A DNA stretch of 64,000 nucleotides from Saccharomyces paradoxus (taxonomy: Eukaryota > Ascomycota > Saccharomycetes > Saccharomycetales > Saccharomycetaceae), in contig NC_047490.1 in assembly GCF_002079055.1 (NCBI RefSeq), positions 744,001 to 808,000 on the forward strand, written 5' to 3'. Below the pieces are notes generated by a model, which saw nothing but the letters and a program-made list of their open reading frames with translations, did no database searches and was not told the origin of the DNA. This document shows, piece after piece, positions 32,012-41,877 of the stretch (its first letter is position 1; every line of letters starts with the position of its first letter). A program made the translations under genes and the position numbers.

Positions 32012-33553
32012 TTAAGATTTTAAACTCATCAATAAGAAGGCAGCGCTATTATCCTCACCATTTTTTGGCTGCTGGTCATGTTTTTGCTGGTCGTGTTGTG
32101 TGGGGGACTCAATATCTCCATTTTGAGAGTTGGTAAACTTTGAATCGGTGGGTTTGGGACTAACTACGCCATTAGTAGAACTTGCTACACTGTCTATATT
32201 GGGTACTAAACTGTTATTTCTCAAAGAGGCCGCACCAATTGATTCCCAGTCTTCTTCATCTGTATCTGAGTGAGGTTGATGATGAGAATGGGGAACAATT
32301 TGTGGAGATGATTCTTCGTTTAAACGTCTTGAGGCTGCTCTCTGCTTTTCCTTATCCGATAATAATATATGGTTTGAACTCACATTCATCTGATCCTCTA
32401 GCTTAGGCGAAGTAGAAACAGACGTAGCTTTGGAGTTAGGGTTTGTAGTGACGATCAAGTAATTTTTGTTCGGAAAAAGTGTTGATCTAATACTTGATTC
32501 TTTCGATACAGACAAACGAGATGCTCTTCTTGAAGTTGGCTCACTTGTTGCAGTAAGTTTCTCTAAATCTATTTTTCCTTGGTTTGAGTTGCTGTTGTTA
32601 TTTGACGGGGTCGTCGTTGAAGTTGGATTGGGGGAGAGATAGGATGAATCTTGATGTGTGTTTAGTTTGGAGATGAAAGGTGTATGTGGTTTTATGCTCG
32701 AACGGCGTCTATTCCTTAGTAGTGGTCTAATCTTTTGTGCTATTATCTCATGTTCAATATTTTCGGGATTTGAATCAGCAAACACGACTTGCGACCTTCT
32801 CCTACCAAAACTATAGGGATCACTATTTGAAACTTTTCCAAAATTATTACTGCTGTTCCTCGACTTGTTTTGATAGTGTAAATGATGATCATCTTCATCA
32901 AACTCCTCATCTTCATCTTCTGATGCAAGCGCATTTTCGTCTATATATACCACGTTTGCAGCTGCAAGGGGAGATTTACTGCGTTTGATATTAACAGGAA
33001 TAGTGGTGGAAGCAGTGGCAGCGGGTGGAGTGGTAGACTCATCGATATTCGTGATACTATGCTCAATTTTAACAGGCATTTCAACTTTGCCACCTGAGTT
33101 CGAGTTTGAATTGTTACTTTTCCTTCTTTGACTCTCTTGGGAAATCAAGTCTTTCACCTTCGCGTTAGCGAAATTGGTTGCTTCCAACTCCTTATCAAAG
33201 TTGGCAGGGTCTACTCTTTTCGCGGACCATTGACCCCACCCAATTTTTTCGAATACCACTGACCTTTCTTTATCACCACTTTCCATAGCACTCATGATAA
33301 GTCGTCTTTGTTTGGAAGATGATAAATCTTTAAAACACGGAATATCCAGACATAAGGTCTGTGTAATGTGTCTAATGGCCAACGGTCCCTTTTCTAGTAA
33401 TAAAGTAGACAGTTTCCCGGGCGTAACTCTTTGAGCCGCTGCCAACCCGGCAGGTGATGATGTGGAAATAGGTTTGGAAAATATACTAGGGTTTGCCTCG
33501 GATTTGACTGATATGATATGAGGAGGCGATACCTCTTTTTGGTTTTCTGACAT
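32012..33553 (-). CDS. STB3: Stb3, RRPE-binding transcription factor and Sin3 partner
   Basis: Stb3 binds the RRPE (AAAATTTT-type) of ribosome-biogenesis promoters and recruits Sin3/Rpd3 when TORC1-Sch9 is inactive (family knowledge). The frame remains open 31 codons upstream, but without an ATG. ATG 33553 (MSENQKEVSPP) gives 513 residues, the S. cerevisiae length. The conserved DNA-binding domain is at about 38-135 (QRVTPGKLSTLLLEKGPLAI, then DIPCFKDLSSSKQRRLIMSA and the IGWGQWSAKR motif). The remainder is Ser/Asn-rich, disordered and has RRxS-type sites for basophilic kinases. Confidence 0.95.
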   Translation of the reverse strand: MSENQKEVSPPHIISVKSEANPSIFSKPISTSSPAGLAAAQRVTPGKLSTLLLEKGPLAIRHITQTLCLDIPCFKDLSSSKQRRLIMSAMESGDKERSVVFEKIGWGQWSAKRVDPANFDKELEATNFANAKVKDLISQESQRRKSNNSNSNSGGKVEMPVKIEHSITNIDESTTPPAATASTTIPVNIKRSKSPLAAANVVYIDENALASEDEDEEFDEDDHHLHYQNKSRNSSNNFGKVSNSDPYSFGRRRSQVVFADSNPENIEHEIIAQKIRPLLRNRRRSSIKPHTPFISKLNTHQDSSYLSPNPTSTTTPSNNNSNSNQGKIDLEKLTATSEPTSRRASRLSVSKESSIRSTLFPNKNYLIVTTNPNSKATSVSTSPKLEDQMNVSSNHILLSDKEKQRAASRRLNEESSPQIVPHSHHQPHSDTDEEDWESIGAASLRNNSLVPNIDSVASSTNGVVSPKPTDSKFTNSQNGDIESPTQHDQQKHDQQPKNGEDNSAAFLLMSLKS

Positions 33554-33970
33554 TATGGATGATAGTCCGAAATGATGTCTTTCCCTTCCAAATTTCGATT
33601 TATTTAGAAGCGCAAAGTAAAGCAGGAGCTTAGGATTTGCGTACACCTAGATGGTTCCAATGATACTATGTTCTTCTTTCTTTCTTTCAGTGGAAATATG
33701 GGAATGGTCCTTAATCTTGTCTTCAAGCGGTTACAAATTCACGTGCTCCGATTGAAAACAGGTTATTAACACGACTCTTGAAAATCTCAGTTCGCCCTTT
33801 TTTGCGATAAATTAATGTGTCTGATCAGGATTGCCAGGCACTGTTTGTAATCAGTGTCTTTTATAATCGATTTGTCTGGGATATGGATGGTACTACACCG
33901 TACCTGTATCTTTATGTTATTGTGTAGATTGTGCGAGTGTGTGTGGAGATGTACATGAGAAGTATGAAGA

Positions 33971-34159
33971 CTATTTGAAATAGTTCACTCTTCGGTTAGT
34001 AATGTAAGGCGCCTTAACCCTCTCAACGCGCACGTGCGGAGTGATCATCCCACTACCGGAGGGACTTTTGCACGCTATTATAGGAATACCATTGCTAACG
34101 TATTCAGATTCATGCAAAGCCGTGTAACACAGTGCAACACGCTCTTTAACATTCTTCAT
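33971..34159 (-). CDS. Small ORF of unknown function upstream of STB3
   Basis: A 62-codon frame with ATG at 34157-34159 and TAG at 33971-33973. It reads MKNVKERVALCYTALHESEY at the start, with basic and small residues and no recognised domain. S. cerevisiae annotates a small uncharacterised minus-strand gene (YDR169C-A, about 49 residues) in this spacer. I cannot confirm from memory that this is its counterpart. It may equally be chance. Confidence 0.25.
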   Translation of the reverse strand: MKNVKERVALCYTALHESEYVSNGIPIIACKSPSGSGMITPHVRVERVKAPYITNRRVNYFK

Positions 34160-34304
34160 GACACTGTTCTGAGATTATACTTCTACAATGTTCCTACGAA
34201 AAGATCATATTTCCGGACCGGATTTCCTCTCCCTGCCGTGCTTGTTTAAGAATCTGGAGACAATAGAAACTTGCTTGACGTAAAGCCCCAGCTAGTATCA
34301 TGAA

Positions 34305-34433
34305 TAAGCAACATTCTAGCTCAAGAAATCACAGGAAGTCTTTGTGGCTGCAATAGCCCTAGAAACATTCTCGTTATTCAATAGGAATGTTCTAGCGCCA
34401 TGACAAGAAATTTACGACTGGGAATGTTGCTTA
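34305..34433. repeat. 12-bp perfect inverted repeat enclosing a smaller palindrome
   Basis: TAAGCAACATTC (34305-34316) and its exact complement GAATGTTGCTTA (34422-34433) are 105 bp apart. Between them lies a second imperfect inverted pair, ACATTCT against GGAATGT, around a short loop. The function is unknown: possibly a decayed small transposon or a structured transcript. Confidence 0.45.
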
Positions 34434-34520
34434 CCCTAGTTTTTGTTGATGTTGCCCTCTTGCGCTAAATTTGTAATAATGGGTCAAGGATGTGGCCTTA
34501 CACGAGTATCAACACAACCT

Positions 34521-34618
34521 CTATGGTCGTCTTTTTTGTATGGCTGTTGTAACACATCACAACAGTAGTCCGAAGTTATTACAAAATCAAAAGACGGTTC
34601 CTGGCAGTGCTGCCATAG
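34521..34618. repeat. Nested inverted repeats forming a long potential hairpin
   Basis: Four stems nest in order within 98 nt: CTATGG/CCATAG (34521-34526 with 34613-34618), CGTCTTTT/AAAAGACG (34528-34535 with 34589-34596), TTGTA/TACAA (34536-34540 with 34580-34584) and CTGTTGT/ACAACAG (34544-34550 with 34559-34565), which has an 8-nt loop. In total 26 base pairs are possible. No known RNA family is recognised. Confidence 0.45.
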
Positions 34619-34776
34619 CATTTATTGCAACGCACATAAAATGAAGTTTGGACTTATCTTGCCATACTTCGTCACAAATGAACACACCGTCCTCATTCTT
34701 CATACTTTTAAAGAAATAGAATGGCAAGGATGGAGGCACTAGGTCGAGGGACAATTCGAGTTTTCAACCTGTTAGG

Positions 34777-34992
34777 TTAGGGCTCATACATGAAGAACAT
34801 CTGTCTTAAAATGCTCAACAACTTCCACAGTGCTTTATGATTAGAAGTTGTCTGTGCGAAGGCACGGTTATATCGACATAATGGCAAACATACACCTACG
34901 AAGTACACGGCTGCGTAAGATGTAAACGCAGCCGATGTTTCCTGCCACATGGAATGTATATTTCCGGCTGAATAACGAACAGTTGAGCTCAT
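34777..34992 (-). CDS. Small ORF of unknown function in the STB3-SEC7 spacer
   Basis: A 71-codon frame with ATG at 34990-34992 and TAA at 34777-34779, reading MSSTVRYSAGNIHSMWQETS at the start. No domain or signal is recognised. Its length is within what AT-moderate noncoding DNA gives by chance. It is the other candidate for a small gene in this spacer. Confidence 0.18.
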   Translation of the reverse strand: MSSTVRYSAGNIHSMWQETSAAFTSYAAVYFVGVCLPLCRYNRAFAQTTSNHKALWKLLSILRQMFFMYEP

Positions 34993-35865
34993 TTAACGCT
35001 ATGTAAGTGAGACTGTCCATAGCAGAGTAGTATTCTTGATAGGCTCATTCGCTCGGGTGTTTACGGAAGAGACACTGCAAAAGCAAGCAAGCAAATATGG
35101 CCATGTATACTTTAGCATCGAGCCGTTTATGCTCAAACAGGTTCTTACATACTTTTTTTTTCATCACTGGTGGCTCTCATTCGTAGCATATTGATGCTCA
35201 GGATAAACAGCCGGCCTGTATATGGTCTTACTTTCTTATTCACCTTCATTGCAAGTAATACCTTCCTCATCTGCTGCCTGTATCAAATAAATCCGTGACG
35301 AAAATCAGTATGTTCCATTATTTTGATGAAAATTGTGCTACCTTATTGTTAGTAGTTTGGACCATTTAAATCAGTGGTTTCGTGATGACATAGCAAACAA
35401 CTCATTTGGGCCTTTCTTAACCTCGAACCCTACGTGCAGTCGATCGTCTTCTATAGTTAGATCCGTTGAGTAACACTGCGTAGCACTACGCTCACGTTAT
35501 GTAGCATCCGTGTTTGGTTCCTTTACCTTTCCTGTTCATTGGGAAACGATTACGTGCACCCTTAATTGCTTATATACTTTAGGTTAAGATTACATCCTTT
35601 TTTTTATGTTTGTAAAAATTAAGTTAATATAAAGCCCACAAATGAAAGCCACCAAAATGGCTAAAACTTGATAAGTCCTTCTACATAATCTACATATTTG
35701 GTTTCGTTATACGGCATACTTATTTATTAGTTAAATGAATCTAAAAAGGATAACTGTCGCTTACTCAGTGTAAATTTGAGTAAAGGATATCGACCTTCTC
35801 ATTATCTCTTTTGTATTCGACCACTACGGATATTTCAGTCTGCTTGAGCGCCCAACAAAAAGACT

Positions 35866-38800
35866 TCAATCAGTGGAAAGGTATAATTCACCAACTCTGC
35901 TTAAAAATTGTTTAACAGCATGTCTCAACTCCGTTGGAACACTCTTATCTAAGATTTGAATCACCAACGCATACATAGCTGGACAGTACAGTCTAAAGTC
36001 TTCATCATCGAATTCGTAGTAACCCTGTAATATTTCAACTATCACAGAACGCCAGGCGTTAATACTACGTTCCATGGTTCTATCATCCAAGGAAACGTAA
36101 CCCTCGACGACCTGAATGCAAATGGTGATCAGACGAGTTATTAGATCGGCCTTTTTCTCGTCATCGTTCAGGTATAACTGAAACATAATGTCAAGGAGAA
36201 CTGCAGCAGCACTTGTTTCTTGTTTTAAAAGATTTGGGATTTTATCAACTACGCGAGCTTCTACTAATCTTGTCCTCAATCCATAGTCCTCATTAAAATC
36301 ACGAGAAAATTCATAAGATTTCTCCAGTAATCTTGTAATTCTAATGGCTTCCTTGTAAGGAATACAGTGGGCAAAATCCTCGTTTTCAAATAATTCGTTC
36401 AGCAGTTCTATCATCAAAAGTTGTAAAACACATTTGACAACAATTGAATTCTTGATGTTTATTCTCCTCCGTATATCTTCGTTATTCTCGCTACGTTTCA
36501 TATGCTTCGTTCTCTTGGGAGCACTTAGAGTAGCCGGTTTTGAGCTCAATTCGTCTTTCACCGTCGGTATGGAGTTGCCATTGTTAAGTTTGGTTTCCCC
36601 ATTGAGCGTTTCAACCATGTCTCCACCGACATCCTCGCTGGATTCTTCTTGGTGCGCTCTTTCTACTGTCTCACTGATATTAGAATCATTTTCACTTCTG
36701 TCGTTATTCTCATTATCGGAGTGTTGGCTGGTATCAGTTGTCGTTTGGTGATGAGAGACAGATGATTTTCTTCCTTGCTGTAACGGATCATAATCGAACA
36801 ATTCATTGGCTGTCGTTAAATCAAACAATTTATCGAATACATCACCTATTTGATTCCAGTGATACTCATTGAATTTAGTTACATTTTGTAATATCAATTG
36901 CTGTAGACAGGACCTCCCAATTCTAGCAATAGTGTCATTTTCTTGACAAATACACGATACCAGCAGACCTAAAAATCCATCAAGCATTTTATTCAACGAT
37001 TCAAAGTAATGTGTAAAAAGGGCAATCAAGTTCCTTAAGGCTTGGATCAACGTGGTCGAGAGCCAAACGCTCAAATCATCATGACTGTTAAATTGATTGA
37101 CTTCCCAATGTTTGGACAATACACCGAAGATAGGAAATAGCAATTTCTTGCAAATCTTCTCCCAGAAATCATCATTGAATTTACCACCATATGCCACTAA
37201 AGCATCGAACATATAGTTCAATGCACGTGATCTAACTTCTAAGTCTTCAGCTGTCATGATCGTATCATTGAAGCAGAATAACATAGGGAACCACACATCT
37301 TGGAATATGTCTTTTCCACGAAGTAAAGCGTTGTTATGTTTCCTTTCTTCTTCAGTCTTATTTTCACTATAAAAACAGATGTCTGCAACATTCTGTGTCA
37401 TCTTTCTTAGCGACTCCAAGGCATGTAGAGATAGTTTCTGGAATCTCTTATTTTTGGTAATTTCTCTGAAAACACCAACTAATTCAGAAAAGGCATCTTC
37501 CTGAGAAAATACATTTTCAAAGTGATTCGTCACGATATCGTTGCTAACCAATAATTGTGTTTTTAACACAATGGATTCAGTGCTTGAGCGAGCCGTATAT
37601 TGTAAAGATTCAAGAATAGGCTTCCAGCCAGATTTAATTCTTTCTGATTTTGTTAGTATGAAGTTTCTAAAACACTCGATAATCATTTCTTGAACCTCAG
37701 TGTTACCACTATTTTGCACTGTGTATTCGAATGGTTTCAAAAAATCGTGTTGGAATTCAAAACCTGATAATTCCTCAATGTCTAAAAATCTCATGGACAA
37801 TTGACGTAGAGAATCAATGGCGAAAAATACCACGGCTAAGTTAGAGTTTGTAGCAATTTTGTTAAAAGCTTTTCCCATAACAGCCCAAAGTGGCGTCCAT
37901 TCTAGTTTGATACGATCCATATTGTAGTAACACACATCAACCATTTTTTGTAACGAAAACATTCTTGGAGTGGAAGCGTTTTCAGACGATTCGATTTCTT
38001 CTAAAGATACGGCAGTTAAAGCTTTGATAAAATCGACGATAGCATTACCTGATAACTCCGAACTTTTGGTAAATATATTGTCCATCAAAACGACTAATTC
38101 GCTGGAGGAAATGAATTTAGAGATTTCAGGTGATAGGGTTTGATTGTGGTGCTTTTCTTGAGCCAATTCGGTGGGAGTAGCTTTTTTGCCCCACACATCA
38201 AAAAATGATGTATTGTTAGATCTTGATGATTCGTAGGAAACTCTAGGGTTTGCAACCCGAGCTTGAGCAACATCTGGAACTGTGTCTCTATCGATACCCT
38301 TAGATATTAATTGCAGTCTTTCCATCTGAGACACCACCAGCAAAATGTCCTTCCATGATCCTTCCAAGTAATTTCCTTCGGACAGTGCGACTTCAAGAAG
38401 AATTACCATAGCATTGACATTCTTGACTTTGATTTCCTCAAGGTTTTGAAGGTTACAAAATTGTACTAACGCACCCACAAAGGAGGTTCTAGCATCATTG
38501 ATTCTAAAAGTAGAAGCAATTTTAATTGATATTTTCAAACCTTCTAAACACTTATTCGTTGTGTCGATGTCATCATAATCCTTAAATGGGGGGGTTAATG
38601 CTGCTAAAAAGGACATCCATAGTGTTTCAAAAATTGACTTAACATGTTCAACGTGAGAGGCTGCATAATAGACATCTGGGGCCCCTTTATTCTTATTCAA
38701 ATTCTTGAAAACTAGCTCTGTTTTAGATGAAATTTCTTTTGAAACTTGATTATATGCCTCTCTCGTCAAGTCACGAGAATTAAAAAAGTTGAAAGCAGAT

Positions 38801-41800
38801 TGCTGTTGTTGAACAAGATTGGTATCACCTGAAAGCATTGCTTGATGCTGTTCTGAAATCAATTTGATTTCATTGTTGGCAATTTCGTTGAATAAACCTT
38901 CCAAAAACTCTCTGGGTAGATCTCTTCCATTGTCTATTCCTTCATTGTTTTCTAAAAACTCCCGTAAGGACATCTTATTTTTGATTTGTGACGAATGTAG
39001 ATCAGTGTTCAACATGATCAAAGAGTACGAAAGCACGTATGCGGTATCCGCCTTTGAAAATACTCCAGGGTTTTGATCAACAAATCTTTCTGCAAATTTC
39101 AGCATGAATCTATCAATTTTTTGACCTTCACCAGGCAACCTGAAACTCTGTAAGAATGACCTTAATGCGTCAACAATGGACATACCAGTAAAGTCAAATT
39201 CATCAACAAATGCGTGCATTATAGCGATGTTCTTGTCGTCTCCTTCACCTAAATAGTCTCCAACGGCAGCCATGTCCAAGCCTTCCGTTTCTAACAACCA
39301 CTTGGCAATAGAAGTTGGAGAATCATCCTTCAAAAACCCCTTTTGAATGAGTACTGGGATGGCTTTTTTTGGCTTATTGTTGAAGATAGCAATACATTCC
39401 GACAAAGCGGTTTTTCTTAATTTCAAATTTTCAAATTGTGTGGGGTCATCTGCATCGATATTTTGACTGCTCAATGATCTGCTTTCCTCGTCTTCATATG
39501 TCGGCTTGAAATCGTCATTACTGGTCATAATAGAAGACCTTACCTCGTTACTCAAAGATGATCTAGATTCTTGAGGACCTGAGGATGTTGTGTTTAGTGA
39601 TACCTTATTAGAATTATGTGGATTTGGATTTAAAGCTTTGTGAGCCCATGAACTCAAGGAACGCAGAACTGACACAATGCAATTTAGTGACACCATTTTG
39701 AGAGCAAAATCAAGTGGGAAAAGTAAATTGACCTGGCCAACATCAGGACTAGAAGACAAGTTGGAAGAAGTCAAAAGGGGCAATTGCGAGAAATTGTAGG
39801 TGGACAGGGATTTTGATATTTGGTCATCGTAGTATGATCTTTGAGTTTGAGTGATTTCCACCCTAGTTAAAGCCAATCTTGTTAAATAATCAACTGTTAT
39901 CTCCATGACATTTGGCATTCCAGGATTGCAATCATAATTCAAGTAAAATTCAACTAGAGTTCTTGGGTCGTTACAAATTCGTTGAATAACACTCAAAAAG
40001 TATCTCTTTTGTTGAGAGGTGGAAGTGGTTAGTTCTGAAATGGGGAAGTAAATTTCTGTTAGGAAGACTGGAATCTCTTTTACGAAATCTGCTCTTAAAT
40101 TAGCAATTAGTAACCACATAATTTCTAAAGTAACTTCGAAAACTGGGGCTAAGGGCGAGGCAGCATTCCTTGATAAAACAAGACGTAAATATTGTCTAAT
40201 TGAATCGATAAAACAGACACGCTCCTTTCCTGGCAGGAAAATATTATGGGAAAGGAATACGTCAATATGATCTTTGATAATAGAGTAGATGATGTGAAGA
40301 GATAAAAGTTTTGACCTAACGGCATGTGATCTCATGTCAAGTTCTGTTTCTAAGGGTTTAGCGCATATTTTCGCCATGACTCTGAACACTAAGAACGCAT
40401 CCTTAACAGCTAAATCTTGGTTAGTGATAGCATTAGAATCAGGTTGTTGAGCATCCATCAGTCTTTCCTCATCGTCATTTAACTTATCCATATTTTCTAA
40501 AGTTAAGGGAGCCGGCGTTTCCACATTTTCAGAAAATTCGGAAAGTTCTGTAGCAGACTGCTGTTGATGGTTTTTTGTCAATAAAGACACTGTTGAAGAG
40601 GCTGTTTGTTTGAGATCGATTTTATCATACACTGAACTAATAATTTGCGTTAACGTGGCTTGAGCAATACCTTGGTTAGATGCATTCAACGAAAAGACAA
40701 AAACGTTGTAGATTGTTCTGATAGCCTTTAATAAGGAAGCACCATGGCACAAAGAACTTGAATCCTCTTCTAAAATACAACTAGATAAAGCTCTAACGAT
40801 TTGTAGTTCAACACGGTCGTCAGTGCCTTCACCTTGGAAACAGTCCGAAATGGTATCAATTGCAGCGTCTATAATTTTTTGCTTTGGAGGCGGTGTTATA
40901 CCATCGGCTGCATCTTGTTGTTGATCGTTAGAGGCCAAAGAGTCGGGGGGGTTCACTAGCAGGGTCTCGTCTAGGGATCTAAAAGAAAACAGTTTTGACA
41001 GACAATCCAAAGCCAAACTTTGAACTTTGGAAGACTTAGTACGACAACTTGCCCTCAATGCTTCGAATACCAGTATTGAATCCACGTAATGTGGGTTATT
41101 CGTGGTTTGCGGATCGAATTCCTTAAATTTTTGTAATGTCCTTTCGATAGCCTTTTGAGCGTTCGAATTCTTTTTAATGTCCTTATCATTTAGAATAGTC
41201 TCCAACGTAGTTTTCACTAAAATTATGGTTGAGTTTGTGTTCGAACCACTTGAAGATAGAGAAATATTTCTTGTATGGGTAGACCTTGGGGCAGTAGAAT
41301 TGTTGGTGGGAACACTATCCTGATGAGCGATAACTGCTTCGTCAATATTCTCTTCCTCCTCCTCCTCCTCCTCCTCCACTTCCGACCCGCTTTCATCGCC
41401 AGAGGAGCTATTCGATGTATTACCATCGCTTTCATCAGATTCTTCATCTTCTCCAGAGCTACTGCCAGCACTTTCCCCTGAGACTGATTCAGAATCTTCC
41501 CCGTCTTCGGAACTAGTTTCAGAACTATTGCTATCCGCGTCTTCATCATTTTCGTCTTCATCCTCATCCTCGTCGTCTTCATCAGACTCTTCATCTTCAT
41601 CCTCACCTTCATCGCTAGTGGAACTGTCATTGGTATCTTCGGTTCCCTCGGGCACTTGTGTTTCCCTAGTGGCGTCGTTACTTGATTCTTCTGTTTTTGC
41701 TGTATTGCCAACACTTTCTGGCTCTTTGCGCCTTTGATCTTCCTCGTTTGTCTCATTAATTTCTTCTTTTACATCATTCTGTGGTTTCACAGCTTGATTG

Positions 41801-41877
41801 ACTGAAGCAGCCTCTACTTTTGGAGATGTTTCGGCATCGCTTTTTTCAGCATTCACTGCTGAATTTTGTCCAGACAT
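35866..41877 (-). CDS. SEC7: Sec7, Arf guanine-nucleotide exchange factor of the trans-Golgi
   Basis: Sec7 activates Arf1/2 at the trans-Golgi to start vesicle formation (family knowledge). The frame is open five codons further up, from a GTG. ATG 41877 (MSGQNSAVNAEK) gives 2003 residues against about 2009 in S. cerevisiae. Residues about 80-200 are an extremely acidic Asp/Glu/Ser tract. DCB and HUS dimerisation domains occupy about 220-770. The catalytic Sec7 domain is at about 827-1007, with the glutamic finger Glu917 in FRLPGEGQKIDRF and the hydrophobic-groove motif AYVLSYSLIMLNTDLHS. HDS helical repeats follow to about 1990. There are no breaks over 6 kb. Confidence 0.98.
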   Translation of the reverse strand: MSGQNSAVNAEKSDAETSPKVEAASVNQAVKPQNDVKEEINETNEEDQRRKEPESVGNTAKTEESSNDATRETQVPEGTEDTNDSSTSDEGEDEDEESDEDDEDEDEDENDEDADSNSSETSSEDGEDSESVSGESAGSSSGEDEESDESDGNTSNSSSGDESGSEVEEEEEEEEENIDEAVIAHQDSVPTNNSTAPRSTHTRNISLSSSGSNTNSTIILVKTTLETILNDKDIKKNSNAQKAIERTLQKFKEFDPQTTNNPHYVDSILVFEALRASCRTKSSKVQSLALDCLSKLFSFRSLDETLLVNPPDSLASNDQQQDAADGITPPPKQKIIDAAIDTISDCFQGEGTDDRVELQIVRALSSCILEEDSSSLCHGASLLKAIRTIYNVFVFSLNASNQGIAQATLTQIISSVYDKIDLKQTASSTVSLLTKNHQQQSATELSEFSENVETPAPLTLENMDKLNDDEERLMDAQQPDSNAITNQDLAVKDAFLVFRVMAKICAKPLETELDMRSHAVRSKLLSLHIIYSIIKDHIDVFLSHNIFLPGKERVCFIDSIRQYLRLVLSRNAASPLAPVFEVTLEIMWLLIANLRADFVKEIPVFLTEIYFPISELTTSTSQQKRYFLSVIQRICNDPRTLVEFYLNYDCNPGMPNVMEITVDYLTRLALTRVEITQTQRSYYDDQISKSLSTYNFSQLPLLTSSNLSSSPDVGQVNLLFPLDFALKMVSLNCIVSVLRSLSSWAHKALNPNPHNSNKVSLNTTSSGPQESRSSLSNEVRSSIMTSNDDFKPTYEDEESRSLSSQNIDADDPTQFENLKLRKTALSECIAIFNNKPKKAIPVLIQKGFLKDDSPTSIAKWLLETEGLDMAAVGDYLGEGDDKNIAIMHAFVDEFDFTGMSIVDALRSFLQSFRLPGEGQKIDRFMLKFAERFVDQNPGVFSKADTAYVLSYSLIMLNTDLHSSQIKNKMSLREFLENNEGIDNGRDLPREFLEGLFNEIANNEIKLISEQHQAMLSGDTNLVQQQQSAFNFFNSRDLTREAYNQVSKEISSKTELVFKNLNKNKGAPDVYYAASHVEHVKSIFETLWMSFLAALTPPFKDYDDIDTTNKCLEGLKISIKIASTFRINDARTSFVGALVQFCNLQNLEEIKVKNVNAMVILLEVALSEGNYLEGSWKDILLVVSQMERLQLISKGIDRDTVPDVAQARVANPRVSYESSRSNNTSFFDVWGKKATPTELAQEKHHNQTLSPEISKFISSSELVVLMDNIFTKSSELSGNAIVDFIKALTAVSLEEIESSENASTPRMFSLQKMVDVCYYNMDRIKLEWTPLWAVMGKAFNKIATNSNLAVVFFAIDSLRQLSMRFLDIEELSGFEFQHDFLKPFEYTVQNSGNTEVQEMIIECFRNFILTKSERIKSGWKPILESLQYTARSSTESIVLKTQLLVSNDIVTNHFENVFSQEDAFSELVGVFREITKNKRFQKLSLHALESLRKMTQNVADICFYSENKTEEERKHNNALLRGKDIFQDVWFPMLFCFNDTIMTAEDLEVRSRALNYMFDALVAYGGKFNDDFWEKICKKLLFPIFGVLSKHWEVNQFNSHDDLSVWLSTTLIQALRNLIALFTHYFESLNKMLDGFLGLLVSCICQENDTIARIGRSCLQQLILQNVTKFNEYHWNQIGDVFDKLFDLTTANELFDYDPLQQGRKSSVSHHQTTTDTSQHSDNENNDRSENDSNISETVERAHQEESSEDVGGDMVETLNGETKLNNGNSIPTVKDELSSKPATLSAPKRTKHMKRSENNEDIRRRINIKNSIVVKCVLQLLMIELLNELFENEDFAHCIPYKEAIRITRLLEKSYEFSRDFNEDYGLRTRLVEARVVDKIPNLLKQETSAAAVLLDIMFQLYLNDDEKKADLITRLITICIQVVEGYVSLDDRTMERSINAWRSVIVEILQGYYEFDDEDFRLYCPAMYALVIQILDKSVPTELRHAVKQFLSRVGELYLSTD

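Larger units (their letters stand above)
33554..35865. other. 2.3-kb gene-poor spacer between STB3 and SEC7
   Basis: Only the first few hundred bases are needed as the STB3 promoter and the last hundred or so as the SEC7 3' end. The middle holds small open frames of 62-71 codons and two sets of inverted repeats (34305-34433 and 34521-34618), described separately. I found no tRNA-type B box and no recognisable LTR. A 10-of-11 match to the ARS consensus lies near 35602-35612. Confidence 0.7.

Noticed and set aside
35420-35445. GGTTCGAGG on the minus strand resembling a tRNA B box
   Set aside because: The flanks do not pair as a T stem and there is no A box or acceptor stem.
41223-41756. Long open frame antisense or in another frame over the SEC7 acidic tract
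   Set aside because: It is a by-product of the GAN/TCN-type repeats encoding the Asp/Glu/Ser tract; Sec7 itself is intact through this segment.
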